Positions 20,300 through 29,995 of a DNA stretch of 50,246 nucleotides are shown piece after piece (within the stretch, counting starts at the first letter, position 1; every line of letters starts with the position of its first letter). Under the pieces are notes generated by a model, which did no database searches, was not told where the DNA came from, and worked only from the letters and a program-made list of their open reading frames with translations. Position numbers and translations under genes: made by a program. Origin of the DNA: Mesotaenium endlicherianum (Eukaryota > Streptophyta > Zygnematophyceae > Zygnematales > Mesotaeniaceae); NCBI GenBank assembly GCA_009602735.1, contig WELA01003159.1, forward strand, positions 404,982-455,227, read 5' to 3'.

Positions 20300-21044
20300 T
20301 GAAATGAATCGACTTACCAAATAGGCGATTAACAATTAATAAAGATCTTTATATCAGCAAGTAATCTTTATGGTATTTCCGTTAACTAGTTAAACGGCAA
20401 AGGACAATACACTAGCAGGGAATAATACTCGTAAGTCAAATGCGAGTAAACTAGCATCAATGATGCAAATCAGTAAACTCATACATAAGCAAGGTTAGAA
20501 GACAGTGCGTATCAATGGCTTCTCGCCTTGGATTCAGATCTCTCTCAGTAAGCTGTACAAGAGAGTTGGCCTCGTTTCCGAATGCCGAACTCGAGAGCAA
20601 TGCCTAGCATATGTACATGGAATGAGTTTACTGTTCAACGGTCAGTGCGATGGCACCGCCTACCCGGGAGTTAACCACGTTGGTAGGACCTCGGTTAACC
20701 AAATCCACCGCCATCTCCCATCATCCCGAATAGCCATCCATCATAGGGATGTCATCTGGCCATTCATCTAGCATATCGCACTTAGATGCATATCAAGGCA
20801 GTTCGCTGCTACCGAGTACGGAAGTCAGCTGGCTGTCAAAGAATGTGTCAGCAAGCTGACTTAAGTTGACTTCAGCCTGCTGCTTTTGGCCGAGTCATTA
20901 AACTGATAATTATGTAAAGTCCAGCAGACTGATTATTAACTAAAGTTCAGCAGACTGACTACTAACTAAAGTTCAGCAGGCTGAACTAAATTAACTATTA
21001 TATTTAAATGAATATTATATCTACTAATATACTGATTCATTACA
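20300..21044 (-). repeat. Family-A LTR 2, shared by A2 and A3, 745 bp
   Basis: In plus orientation it runs TGAAATGAATCG to GATTCATTACA. On the minus strand a polypurine tract precedes it (A3 side) and a primer site follows it (A2 side), so it serves as the 3' LTR of A3 and the 5' LTR of A2. It has a TATA-like gatataaag near 20347-20356 and a donor-like TTG/GTAAGT at 20320-20312. A 27-bp motif is repeated about three times near 20916-20995, against two in LTRs 1, 3 and 4. Confidence 0.93.
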
Positions 21045-21060
21045 ATCCCTCCAACTTAAC
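21045..21060 (-). other. Polypurine tract next to the A3 3' LTR
   Basis: The minus strand reads GTTAAGTTGGAGGGAT directly before the LTR start TGTAATGAATC. This is the expected place and composition for the plus-strand primer of reverse transcription. Confidence 0.75.
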
Positions 21061-21157
21061 TTGTTGTCGCCTCGACAACATTAAACTGCAAAAGCTTTAA
21101 ATAAAGAAACTGACCCTGACCAGCCTCCCTTACTGACTATCTTTTCAGCCTGTCACC

Positions 21158-22834
21158 TTAAGGGGTGGTTCCTGGGGCTTCAGGATCAGGGGACGGAGAT
21201 CTGGACCTAGATCTGGACAGCCCTCTAGGTCTGTCAGCTGGCCTTCTAAAGAACCCGGTTTGCTCTAAAGTTGGACCTCGAGGAGAACGAAGGATGGTAG
21301 CCTGCTCTTCAACCACTTGGGTGTTGATGCCCACATAGACAGGCATTCCAGTAGGATGCTGAAATACATTGGCTAGAGGTACATGCCCCTGAGCGGAGGG
21401 GGAGGCTGGCATACCTCTGGCCCACCCGCGTGTCCCTCTTCTGGCACCCCTGTCCTCTGGGGATTTCTGTCTGTGTCTGCTGCCCAGTACAGTCAGATCA
21501 GCTTCTTCCCCTGCTTGGGCAGGTGGGCTGGGGGAGCGAGCGCGGGGTCCAGTTGTCGCCATAACGGGGATCACATTCCACACACCTGATCGTGGTTCTT
21601 TAGGAAGTGCCACTGCCTGTCCCTGGGTATCCTGAGTACCTGCTGCTGATGCTTCTCCTCTGCCTTGTTCTTCTTCCTCATCCTCCTCATCCTCCTCCTC
21701 GGAGAGAGTAGGGGTCTCGTCCACTAAGTCGTCCTGCTCCCTAGTAGACATGGAGTAGTCTACCGACCTCCCTTTCTTAGGGCGCGCTGGAGGTTGCTTG
21801 GCCTTCAGCCTACTGATATCTATCCGGCCTGCATTCTTTGCCCATTTGACAAAGGCATGCTTTCCCTTAGAGAAGTAGTCTCTTCCCCTCCTCCTATGTT
21901 CCTTGGTCTCTGCATTCATATTGCTCAGGCATCCATTCAGCCTGGGGTCCCAAGGGGCAATGTGAGGTGGTAGGATGAGATAGCCGTCTAGGCCATAGTG
22001 GAAGTCATCCGGTTGGGCTCGGTCACACTCCTGCTTCTTATTTGTGACGGTCATCCACCTCCAGTCTGTTGGCTGCTGGTAGTACTGGGGTCCGTGCTCA
22101 GCCTTCCTCAGTTTACACGGGAACCAGTGGGGAGAGAACATCTGCTGTCCTGCTTCCCTGGCCAAGTACTCCCAGCTCCTTCTCTCAACTTCATTGTAAG
22201 CTGGCAGGAGTGTGAGGTAGAATACCGTATCCTTAAAGCTATCGGGCCGCATGCTCACCATCCGGATGAGTCTCTGATCTCCCACTATTCCCGGTATGGG
22301 GACCGGCTTGTCCTCTGAATCATCTGCGAGATACCGGGCCTGCTCTGCTGTATAGCCCACCATCTTAGCATAATCTTCGTAAAGGACCACGCCGGTGTGT
22401 GTCTCGATGTACCTGTCCAGTGCTGTAGCTCCTTCCTTCTGTAGCAGTGTTGTCTGTTCCAGCCTGTTGATCTCCTGGGCTGCCAGCAATGCTTCCTTCA
22501 GGTTATCGAAGTTTTGGCCACCCACCACAGTATACCTGTAAGTGGCCAAGCTCTTCTGTCTGTCCGCTTCAATCTTTTTTCTTTTCTCCTCTTCTGCCGC
22601 TGCCGCTTCTTCTTGCTGTTTCTTCTGTCTCTCCTCCTCAGCCTTCCTGAGGTTTTCCGCTTCCTGATCCTTCTTCCTCTGTGCCTCTTCTGCCGCCTCT
22701 TGTTGTTTGCGGACCCTTTCTTGTTCTCTCCTGGTGAGGGACGTCGCCGCCAGCTCCTTCTGGTATTGCTCCATTGTCCTCCTGGCTTCTTCTGCCTTGC
22801 GCTTTCTGTCCTCCTTTTGTGTGGTGGGCGCCAT
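21158..22834 (-). CDS. Extra third ORF of chromovirus A3, 558 aa, function unknown
   Basis: An uninterrupted sense-strand ORF between the pol chromodomain and the 3' LTR. Start chosen at ATG 22834 (MAPTTQKEDR); an in-frame upstream ATG at 22858 is possible. Residues 6-93 are a Glu/Lys/Arg/Gln-rich coiled coil; about 98-365 look globular with many aromatic residues (for example GYLILPPHIAPWDP and QPTDWRWMTV); about 375-392 are acidic (EEEDEEDEEEEQ); then a Pro/Ser/Arg-rich tail with SRSRSRSPSP near 537-550. No signal peptide or membrane helix is seen, so it is not a typical envelope protein. No family recognised. An AG one base before the ATG, with TACTAAC upstream, suggests expression from a spliced RNA. 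It could also be a captured host gene fragment. Confidence 0.8.
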   Translation of the reverse strand: MAPTTQKEDRKRKAEEARRTMEQYQKELAATSLTRREQERVRKQQEAAEEAQRKKDQEAENLRKAEEERQKKQQEEAAAAEEEKRKKIEADRQKSLATYRYTVVGGQNFDNLKEALLAAQEINRLEQTTLLQKEGATALDRYIETHTGVVLYEDYAKMVGYTAEQARYLADDSEDKPVPIPGIVGDQRLIRMVSMRPDSFKDTVFYLTLLPAYNEVERRSWEYLAREAGQQMFSPHWFPCKLRKAEHGPQYYQQPTDWRWMTVTNKKQECDRAQPDDFHYGLDGYLILPPHIAPWDPRLNGCLSNMNAETKEHRRRGRDYFSKGKHAFVKWAKNAGRIDISRLKAKQPPARPKKGRSVDYSMSTREQDDLVDETPTLSEEEDEEDEEEEQGRGEASAAGTQDTQGQAVALPKEPRSGVWNVIPVMATTGPRARSPSPPAQAGEEADLTVLGSRHRQKSPEDRGARRGTRGWARGMPASPSAQGHVPLANVFQHPTGMPVYVGINTQVVEEQATILRSPRGPTLEQTGFFRRPADRPRGLSRSRSRSPSPDPEAPGTTP

Positions 22835-22865
22835 CCTGCACATGTAACCAGGGCACAAGTTAGTA
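22835..22865 (-). promoter_or_regulatory. Candidate splice acceptor and branch site for the third ORF
   Basis: On the minus strand TACTAAC (22865-22859) is followed about 25 bases later by ATGTGCAG, then G and the ATG of the third ORF. The perfect branch consensus, spacing and AG are what a subgenomic-RNA acceptor would have. A second TACTAAC lies about 48 bases further upstream. Use is not shown. Confidence 0.5.
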
Positions 22866-23101
22866 GGATATGGACCTTTGTCATAGGGATTGCAGGAAGT
22901 ATGTTAGTATTTAGTATAGTGGCTTCGCTGCTGTTTACCTTACAGGATGATTGCTAAAAGTTGACGTAGTTGCGATGCGCTACACATAAACGTATGAGTG
23001 TGTTTTTATCGCTCTCGCTCACTAACTGTCATATATTTTCCCCTCCAACTTAAATGGAGACAGGACCGCCTGTCACCTTCCCGTGTCAACTGAAATGACA
23101 G
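22866..23101 (-). other. Pol-to-ORF3 spacer with an internal polypurine sequence
   Basis: The minus strand after the pol stop contains CCATTTAAGTTGGAGGGG at about 23058-23040. The 13 bases ccctccaacttaa at 23041-23053 (plus strand) are identical to 21047-21059 beside the 3' LTR. Copy A2 has the same sequence at 13971-13983. It may act as a second (central) polypurine tract, or mark the former 3' end of the internal region. Confidence 0.6.
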
Positions 23102-26100
23102 TTATGGAGGGACTCCAGCGGCCCGAAGGTGGAACCGTGTCAACGCCCCTTTGGCATTGGTCAAGTGGTCCTTAAACTCCCAAGTGTCCCCAGAGGCATC
23201 GTAACCCTTCCATCGAATGAGGTATTTCATGACATATTTAGACGATCGACGGACCGAGCGAGCGTCTAAAATCTCATCGACCTCATATTCCTCAGGGTCG
23301 CCGTCCCGGACAGCGGGGACCGGTCCCGGTTGGACAGGGAACCGACCTGTGAACAGTGTATCACCTTTGATGTACGGTTCCAGGAAGGAGACATTAAAGA
23401 CCGGGTGCCCCTTGTATTCAGCTGACATGTTCAGTTTGTAAGCATTCTGACCGACACGACGGACCACCGAATATGGACCGACCCAGACAGGGCCAAGCTT
23501 TTTCTTGACCACACCAGGGAGGTACAGGTGCTGAGAATGCAGTTTGACTAAATCCCCCTTGGAAAATGTCAGTTCCCGACGGTGTTGATTAGCGTATTTT
23601 TGTTGGTTTTCTTGGGCCGTGTGCAAGTTTCGTTGGACTTCTGACAGGGTGTCAGCAAACTCCTGAGTTAACTGGAGGGAGACCGGGTTGTCAATCCCTT
23701 CAGGGTGAGTTAAAGATTCCCCTAGCACATCTAGAGGAGACTTAGGGACTCTACCCAGGCTGAGTTCAAAAGGAGTTTTGCCCGTTGACGCGTGCACCGC
23801 ACTGTTGACCGCAAACTGAATTTGAGGCAACAGGTCATCCCAATTATCTTGTTTTTGGTTAATATATGCTCTCAGCACCTCCTGCAGAACTCGGTTAGTT
23901 CTTTCAGTCTGCCCATCAGTCTGAGGGTGGTTTGCTGTGCTGAGCAGCTGTTTGACTCCCATTAACCCCATTAAAGCTCTCCAGAACTTAGAGGTGAATT
24001 TTGAGTCTCTGTCTGAGATGATATTAGAAGGGAGCCCATGTTGGCATACTACATGGTTGTAAAACTGTCTCGCTGTTTCGAGTGCAGTCACTTTGACAGT
24101 TGTGGGGATAAAAATGACCATTTTTGTCAGTTTATCCACGACTACCAGTATTGAATCATGCCCGTTGGCAGTTCTTGGTAGTGAGACCACCCAGTCCATG
24201 GATATAGTTTCCCAGCGTCCCGCTGGGATGGGTAGCGGTTGCAAGAGACCTCCGGGTGGTGTGTGCCGAGACTTATTTCTCTGACACTGGTCACAGGACT
24301 TGACATATTTCAAGACCTCCCGGGGTAACCCCTCCCAATGATAATGTTTTGCCAGTTTGCCAACAGTTTTGGCCTGCCCCAAATGTCCACCCAGGAGACT
24401 GTCATGAGCTTGACTCAGTAAGAGAGACCTTATTTCCAAATTATTAGGAATGACCAGCTTCAGCCTGCCTGAAGTGGTTTCAGTCACCCAGACCCCTCCC
24501 TTGAGCTTATACCCGAGTGCGGTAGCACGACACATACCAGTAGTGGGGCTGGGCTCAAATGTTGGGTCAGAAAGGTAGGCTTTCCTAAGTTGTTCAAGGA
24601 AGGACTTTTTCACCTTTAGTGAAGTGAGTGCACACAGGACTTTATCTACAGCATGCTGACTAAAGTTCCTTTCTTGCAAGTCAGGTCTTCTAGAGAGTGC
24701 ATCAGCAGGATTCAACTTCCCTGGTTTGTAGTCGATCTGGACTTGGAACTGCTCCAGCATCTGGCTCCAGCGGTTCTCCCTCCTCGACAGCTTGGACTTC
24801 TTCTGAAAGTGGGTCAGAGCTAGATGATCTGTAATCACCTTAAAAGCTTTACCATGTAAGTATGCTCTCCACTGTTTGAGTACATGAATGATAGCTAGCA
24901 GCTCTTTATCATGCACTGAGTAATTAATCTCCGCTGGATTAAATTTCATAGACTCATACAACACAGGATGCCACTCCTGCCGTACCTTACCATCCTTTGT
25001 GGTTTTGTCAGCAGGCTGCAACAAAATAGCACCCATGGCAAAATCAGAGGCATCAGTAACCACCTGCACCGGTTTGCTGGGGTCATACACGGCTAGCACT
25101 GGGGCAGAACAAAGGGCATCTTTAAGGGTCTGGAAGGCAGCCTGCTGCTCTTCCCCCCACACATACCCGATGTCTTTCTTAGTAAGGTCAGTCAGTTTAC
25201 TGGCCTTTGTGGAATAATTCTCAATAAATCTCCTATAGTAGTTAGCCAACCCGAGGAAGGATCTAACTTCAGAGACAGACTGTGGTACTGGCCAGTCCCT
25301 TATGGTCTGGACTTTCTTAGGATCCACACTGATGCCCTCTTTACTGACAACGTGGCCTAAGAATTCAATACTTTCCTTAAAGAAATCACACTTGCTCATT
25401 TTAGCATACAAGTGATTTTTCCGCAGAGTGTCCAGCACTTTCTTTAAGTGTTCAGTGTGCTGAGCTTCATCTTTAGAGAAAATTAAAATATCATCCAGGA
25501 AAACTTGCACAAACTTATCCAAATAAGGTCTGAAAATGTCATTCATAGCACCCATAAAGGTAGCAGGAGCATTAGTCAGTCCAAATGGCATCACGTTGAA
25601 CTCATAGTGTCCATAACGTGTGCGGAAAGCAGTCTTGTGTTCATCCCCCTCAGCAATTCTGATTTGATGATAACCACTCTTGAGATCTATCTTACTGAAC
25701 ACCTTAGCGCCAGACAGGGTATCAAGCAAGTCCTCGATTCTGGGTAAAGCATACTTGTTCTTTACTGTAATTCTGTTCAGGGCTCTGTAATCCACACACA
25801 TCCGCATACTGCCATCCTTTTTCTTAACAAATAGGATAGGTGCGCCGTACGGTGATTTACTGGGAGAAATGTAACCATTTTCCTCCAGCTCTGCAATCTG
25901 TGTTTTCAACTCCTCACTCTCCAAATAAGACAAGCCATACGTGCGTTGCCAGGGTGGCTGGCTACCAGGTAATAAATCAATCCTATGATCTACTTCCCGC
26001 TTAGGGGGTAGTCCTGGAGGCATATTAAACACATCCGTGTACTGAGCAACAATGTTTGCAGCAGTAGGGTGTTCCGGAGGGTGTACCTTTTTCTCAACCA

Positions 26101-26668
26101 CTTCTTCAGGTTGAGGAGGTACCTCTCTTAGCAGCAGACAGAACATTCTGTCTTCCTTCTGGTTCCAGCTTTTGACGAACTCCATTGCATTCAGCAACTT
26201 GCATCCTTCTGGAAGCCTCTTCTTTTCCTTCATTTGCCATCCACACAGGACAAGAGGAAGAGCACTGGTGGGTGCCAAGTCAGTCTGCCCATCACTGGCT
26301 CCTCTCACTTTAACTGTACCTCTGCTCCGACACACTTCAGCTTGATGTCTATTAAGCCAGGACTTGCCTAGCACGAGATTATAAAAGCCAGTGTTGAGTA
26401 CCTCAAATGTAGGCGTTTCAGTTAGAACTGCAATGCCATAACCTAACTGGACCTCAATAGGCTTGGTTATAACTCCTCCCGGGATACTTGAGGCATCTCC
26501 AAGGAATATTTTCCTAATCCCTTGGGTGACAGTAGGCAGCCTTAGCCGCTTAAGTAAGTCCTTATGGATAAAAGTATGTGACGCCCCTCCGTCAACAAAT
26601 GCCCTCACCTTCCTACCTGCAATCATGCAATGCAGTAGGATAGGGGGGACTTTTCCTGACTTTCGCAT
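23102..26668 (-). CDS. Pol: protease, RT, RNase H, integrase, chromodomain (copy A3), 1188 codons
   Basis: A single long open frame. In order: protease with [10 protein letters not shown] (Asp near residue 26); RT with [23 protein letters not shown] and FLDD (near 392); RNase H with TDASDFAMG (near 538) and HDKELLAI; integrase with a zinc region ending CDQCQRNK, first Asp in SMDWVV (near 823), second in ISDRDSKF, Glu in GQTERTNR (near 922); and a chromodomain at about 1128-1180 ([17 protein letters not shown]). This is the protease-RT-RH-IN order of Ty3/gypsy chromoviruses. The true protein should begin in the gag overlap at 26901. Compared with A2, a 4-bp deletion at about 26650 (tgtc missing) breaks the link, so this ORF starts in mid-protease leader at an incidental ATG. 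Confidence 0.95.
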   Translation of the reverse strand: MRKSGKVPPILLHCMIAGRKVRAFVDGGASHTFIHKDLLKRLRLPTVTQGIRKIFLGDASSIPGGVITKPIEVQLGYGIAVLTETPTFEVLNTGFYNLVLGKSWLNRHQAEVCRSRGTVKVRGASDGQTDLAPTSALPLVLCGWQMKEKKRLPEGCKLLNAMEFVKSWNQKEDRMFCLLLREVPPQPEEVVEKKVHPPEHPTAANIVAQYTDVFNMPPGLPPKREVDHRIDLLPGSQPPWQRTYGLSYLESEELKTQIAELEENGYISPSKSPYGAPILFVKKKDGSMRMCVDYRALNRITVKNKYALPRIEDLLDTLSGAKVFSKIDLKSGYHQIRIAEGDEHKTAFRTRYGHYEFNVMPFGLTNAPATFMGAMNDIFRPYLDKFVQVFLDDILIFSKDEAQHTEHLKKVLDTLRKNHLYAKMSKCDFFKESIEFLGHVVSKEGISVDPKKVQTIRDWPVPQSVSEVRSFLGLANYYRRFIENYSTKASKLTDLTKKDIGYVWGEEQQAAFQTLKDALCSAPVLAVYDPSKPVQVVTDASDFAMGAILLQPADKTTKDGKVRQEWHPVLYESMKFNPAEINYSVHDKELLAIIHVLKQWRAYLHGKAFKVITDHLALTHFQKKSKLSRRENRWSQMLEQFQVQIDYKPGKLNPADALSRRPDLQERNFSQHAVDKVLCALTSLKVKKSFLEQLRKAYLSDPTFEPSPTTGMCRATALGYKLKGGVWVTETTSGRLKLVIPNNLEIRSLLLSQAHDSLLGGHLGQAKTVGKLAKHYHWEGLPREVLKYVKSCDQCQRNKSRHTPPGGLLQPLPIPAGRWETISMDWVVSLPRTANGHDSILVVVDKLTKMVIFIPTTVKVTALETARQFYNHVVCQHGLPSNIISDRDSKFTSKFWRALMGLMGVKQLLSTANHPQTDGQTERTNRVLQEVLRAYINQKQDNWDDLLPQIQFAVNSAVHASTGKTPFELSLGRVPKSPLDVLGESLTHPEGIDNPVSLQLTQEFADTLSEVQRNLHTAQENQQKYANQHRRELTFSKGDLVKLHSQHLYLPGVVKKKLGPVWVGPYSVVRRVGQNAYKLNMSAEYKGHPVFNVSFLEPYIKGDTLFTGRFPVQPGPVPAVRDGDPEEYEVDEILDARSVRRSSKYVMKYLIRWKGYDASGDTWEFKDHLTNAKGALTRFHLRAAGVPP

Positions 26669-26882
26669 TGTTCTCCTGACTTAGCAAAGAAATGTTGGAC
26701 ATGAGGTGGAACAAGAGCATCCAGAATGTGCACTCTCTGGATGTCTATATTGCTGATGGTCTCCTTTATCTGGTTGTCAGGCATGCAGAGTGAATCCAAT
26801 TCAGCAGGACCCATAATACCTGCTACGAGGGCAGCTAGTGACGACTCACTATCTCTAGCATCCTCACAGTGAGTAGACTGGA

Positions 26883-28360
26883 TTATTGACTGTTGCTGTC
26901 TTTTAAAGGCTGGTCTTTTCTCTCAACCTTTGGGAGGTGCTTGGCTGGACACTGCTCTCTGAAGTGACTCGTCTGCTGGCAATGGAAGCAAACAGATATT
27001 GGTGAGGCTGGTCTCGGCTTAGTCCTACCACCACCTCTTCCATAGCCGCCTCGAAAGAAACCACCTCTACCTTTAGACTGTATAGCATTATACTCATACT
27101 TATATTCATCACCCTGATCATCCTCAGCCTGGTCTCCTCCAATTGCATTGTAGGAACCGTGGGGCTTTTTGACAATCTTAGACACCAAAGCATTACTCTA
27201 GCGCTTGTGATTGAACTGCTGCTGATCCCAGGCATCAGCATCTTGGATCAAGTAAGCCAGTTTTTCATACTTCTTCTCAGCCAAATAACCCGAGACTTCG
27301 GATCTCAAGCCATACCTGAAGTATGCTATCCTATACCGTTCTGGCAAGTCTGGCTGTTTCATCACGTTCTCCTGGAACTTTTGAGCAAACTCAGCAACTG
27401 CAGTGGTCTGCTTCAGTGTCAAGGAGATCATCGCATAGATAGCTTTCTCTTGCTGGTTGATGACATCAAACTTCTCATGCAACTTCTCGACAAACTCTAC
27501 CCACGTAGGGTCACCGAGTTGCTGAGATTTAAGCTCTTCTTTCCAGTAAAGCCACCAGTCTGCGGCACTGCCTTTCAGTAGGGCACCGGTGTGCCTGACC
27601 TTCTTGTAATCTTGCAGTTCTGGGTAGTTCTCCAGCCACTGCTCAACATCCGCGAGAAACTTGATCAGGTAATATTTTCTGTTTCCCTCAGGATCATATT
27701 CCTGGGGAGGTTTCGGCTTGGGCTTACTAGGCCCTCGGCCACCACCACTAGTGGTGTGAGACCCCAGTTGGTCTCTGTCCCGGAGTAGGGACATTATGAT
27801 TCTTTTGTCCTCCTGTTGGGACTGATACATGGTCGCCATTTGCGACTGGATCTGAACGAACAATGCTCCCAAGTCTACACTCTGGGGTGGTAGATTAGCA
27901 AATGCAGCAGCAGCATTGGCCTCTACTTGCTGAGTAGTGTCCTCAACAGTTCCTCTCGCTCCTGCAGCAGCAATTCCTGCCGCATTCAGCCGGTCACGTA
28001 TTTGACCTAGGGGTTCATTGAGTTGTACAACAGGAGGTGGGTTCAGAAAATTGGCCCTTGATGCCATCAGTTCCTTGACAGTGCGCTCGTCAGCTGGCTG
28101 TCTTTCCTCCTTTCTGTATCTTCAGCGGCCTTTGCTACTTGTTCAGCTTCTAGCCTGGCTCTCTCCTCCTCAGCTTGCTGTGCTGCGACTGCGGCAATAG
28201 CAGCTGCCTCATCTGCAGCCTCCCTAGCTGCAGTATCTGCTACTGCTTCAAAATAGGTACGGGGTCCCGCTACACAACTTTTTGCCTGGTTTTTGACATT
28301 CTCGTTATCCTGGTTCTCCATGTCTCGAGAGTTGCTAGTTTGAGACCTTGTCTCTACCAT
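26883..28360 (-). pseudogene. Gag polyprotein remnant (copy A3)
   Basis: Same protein as A2 gag but broken. The N-terminal piece ends in a frameshift near 28105 (RRKDSQ where A2 reads RREGQPADE). The middle piece stops at a TAG near 27198 (NHKR-stop-SNALV). The C-terminal piece carries the zinc knuckle CFHCQQTSHFREQC, keeping C-C-H-C. A functional Gag cannot be made without repair or suppression. Confidence 0.9.
26901..26907 (-). promoter_or_regulatory. -1 frameshift slippery site U UUA AAA (copy A3)
   Basis: The same T TTA AAA heptamer in the gag frame as in A2, followed by the same -1 reading frame towards protease. In copy A1 the first base is C (C TTA AAA), which would weaken slippage. 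Confidence 0.7.
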
Positions 28361-28381
28361 ACAAAGAAGACTGTGATAAAT

Positions 28382-28393
28382 AATACGATACCA
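28382..28393 (-). other. Degenerate tRNA-iMet primer-binding site (copy A3)
   Basis: The minus strand reads TGGTATCG then diverges from GGAGC found in A1 and A2. The first eight bases are kept, the rest is not, consistent with an inactive copy. Confidence 0.7.
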
Positions 28394-28394
28394 C

Positions 28395-29099
28395 TGAAAT
28401 GAATCGACTTACCACATATGCGGTTAACATTTAATGAAGATCTATATATCAGCAAATAATATCTATGGTATTTTGCGTTAATTGGTTAAACGGCAAAGGA
28501 CAACTCTAAAGCAGGGAATAATACTCGTAAGTCAAATGCGAGTACACTAGCATCAATAATGCAATCAGTAAACTCACACATAAGCAAGGTTAGAAAACAG
28601 TGCGTATCAATGGCTTCTCGCCTTGGATTCAGATCTCTCTCAGTAAGCTGTACAAGAGAGTTGGCCTCGTTTCCGAATGCCGAACTCGAGAGCAATCCTA
28701 GCATATGTACATGGAATGAGTTTACTGTTCAACGGCCAGTGCAATGGCACCGCCTACCCGGGAGTTAACCACGTTGGTAGGACCTCGGTTAACCAAATCC
28801 ACCGCCATCTCCCATCATCTCGAATCGCCATCCATCCTAGGGATGTCATCTGGCCATTCATCTAGCATACCACACTTAGATGCATATCGAGGCAGCTCGC
28901 TGCTACCGAGTACGGAAGTCAGTTGGCTGTCAAAGAATGTGTCAGCAAGCTGACTTAAGTTGACTTCAGCCTGCTGCTTCCGGCTGAGTCTTTAAACTGA
29001 TATTTAATATGAAGTCCAGCAGACTGATTATTAACTAGAGTTCAGCAGGCTATTATATTTAAATGAATGTTATATCTACCAATATACTGATTCATTACA
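28395..29099 (-). repeat. Family-A LTR 3 (5' LTR of copy A3), 705 bp
   Basis: Plus orientation TGAAATGAATCG to GATTCATTACA. It differs from LTR 2 at many sites and by several indels, including loss of part of the 27-bp repeat region. Its outer edge lies in the protease of family-B element B1. Confidence 0.92.
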
Positions 29100-29619
29100 C
29101 CAGAGCTTTCGCAGCTCGCTTTCCCAAGATTACTGTCTGTGCGCTAGTGTCCAATCGGATATTGGGAGCGGCCCAATTGTTGAACGTCAAAACTCTATCC
29201 TTGTTCTGCACTCTCACAGTGCTGAAATTAGTAGGCAGCGAAGCGCTGTTCGCGCCTTCCTCAGCTAGGTCCAGCTGCTGTCCGGCTTCTTCAACCGTGA
29301 AAGGATACGTAAGACGCAGATCTGCGAGTGAAAGACAAGGAATGTGCTGAATCCGGTGTTCCACCAGATCCTTCAGCTTCTCCAGCGAAAAACTAAATGT
29401 CTTGCGTGGCTCAGGCTTGGCTTGTCGTAGCTGCGCAATCTCGTTCTCATCGAGAGTGATCCGAAAGGTTTGAGGAAGCTTCCCAGCATTCCTTGGAACC
29501 AGATGGTCATGATCTGCGCGCTCCGCAGCCGTTGCAGCCACGGCCTCCTCAGGCGTCAGCTTCTCGCCTTTGCAGACGGTCTTTTTGGCCAAACCTGCAT
29601 CATAATAGACATTAGGCAC
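29100..29619 (-). pseudogene. Protease region, partial (element B1)
   Basis: The frame reads from VYYDAGLAKKTVCKGEK to the active-site-like stretch IRLDTSAQTVILGKRAAK, where D-T-S-A-Q stands in the position of the retropepsin D-[ST]-G-A motif. It is cut by the family-A LTR a few residues later. The second half of the fold and all of RT are missing. Confidence 0.65.
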
Positions 29620-29621
29620 AT

Positions 29622-29995
29622 TTAGTTTTGAAAATTGAGCTCTGCAATCTCTGCACTCATAGCATCATACTTCTGGTTACCATTTCGGTTACCTGAATTA
29701 TCTTTCTCCTTTTTCTTACCCTTATCTGCCTCTTTCGTGGCAGCATTAGCCCATGGTGGCTTCAGATTTGGGTTCTTCGACCAACACTCATCTTCTGAGT
29801 GTCCCTTTGCTTCAATGTGCGCATACCTGCGCCTTGATAGCAGACAATTGCTTAGCATCCGGGTACGGACAATCTCTCTTCTGATGTCTCGATTTCCCGC
29901 AATTCCAACAACCCTATGCTGTCTCAACAGTGTTGGCGTGCTTATTAAACCTATTGAAAGACCCGCTCTTCTTCTTAAACTGTGCATTAGAGTAA
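29622..29995 (-). pseudogene. Gag zinc-knuckle region (element B1), frameshifted
   Basis: One frame shows a CCHC knuckle CWNCGKSRHQKRDC at about 29910-29869. About 25 residues later, in another frame, a second knuckle-like stretch occurs (CAH then EAKGHSEDEC), apparently damaged by a two-base loss. Two knuckles are common in gag nucleocapsids. The frames differ from that of the main gag ORF, so the region has decayed. Confidence 0.65.

Larger units (their letters stand above)
20300..29099 (-). mobile_element. Ty3/gypsy chromovirus copy A3, LTR to LTR, with a third ORF
   Basis: The element spans about 8.8 kb: 5' LTR, degenerate primer site, broken gag, slippery site, pol, internal polypurine sequence, extra ORF, polypurine tract, 3' LTR. 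The extra ORF makes the internal region about 2 kb longer than a simple gag-pol element would be. Target-site duplications cannot be tested because the left LTR leads straight into copy A2. The two LTRs are clearly not identical, so it is either old or a recombinant. Confidence 0.9.

Noticed and set aside
20505..20771. An 88-codon plus-strand frame repeated at 28677-28865 and 49733-49999
   Set aside because: It lies wholly inside the family-A LTR and is repeated only because the LTR is. There is no protein-like motif, and in other LTR copies it is shifted or broken.
21158..22834. Third ORF as a retroviral-type envelope gene
   Set aside because: Its position fits, but there is no signal peptide, no membrane helix and no Cys-rich ectodomain. 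It is mostly coiled coil, acidic and SR-rich sequence.
22514..22957. Plus-strand frame of 147 codons rich in Leu and Phe that looks like a membrane protein
   Set aside because: It is the antisense of the Glu/Lys-rich coiled coil of the third ORF; Glu and Lys codons read backwards give Phe and Leu.
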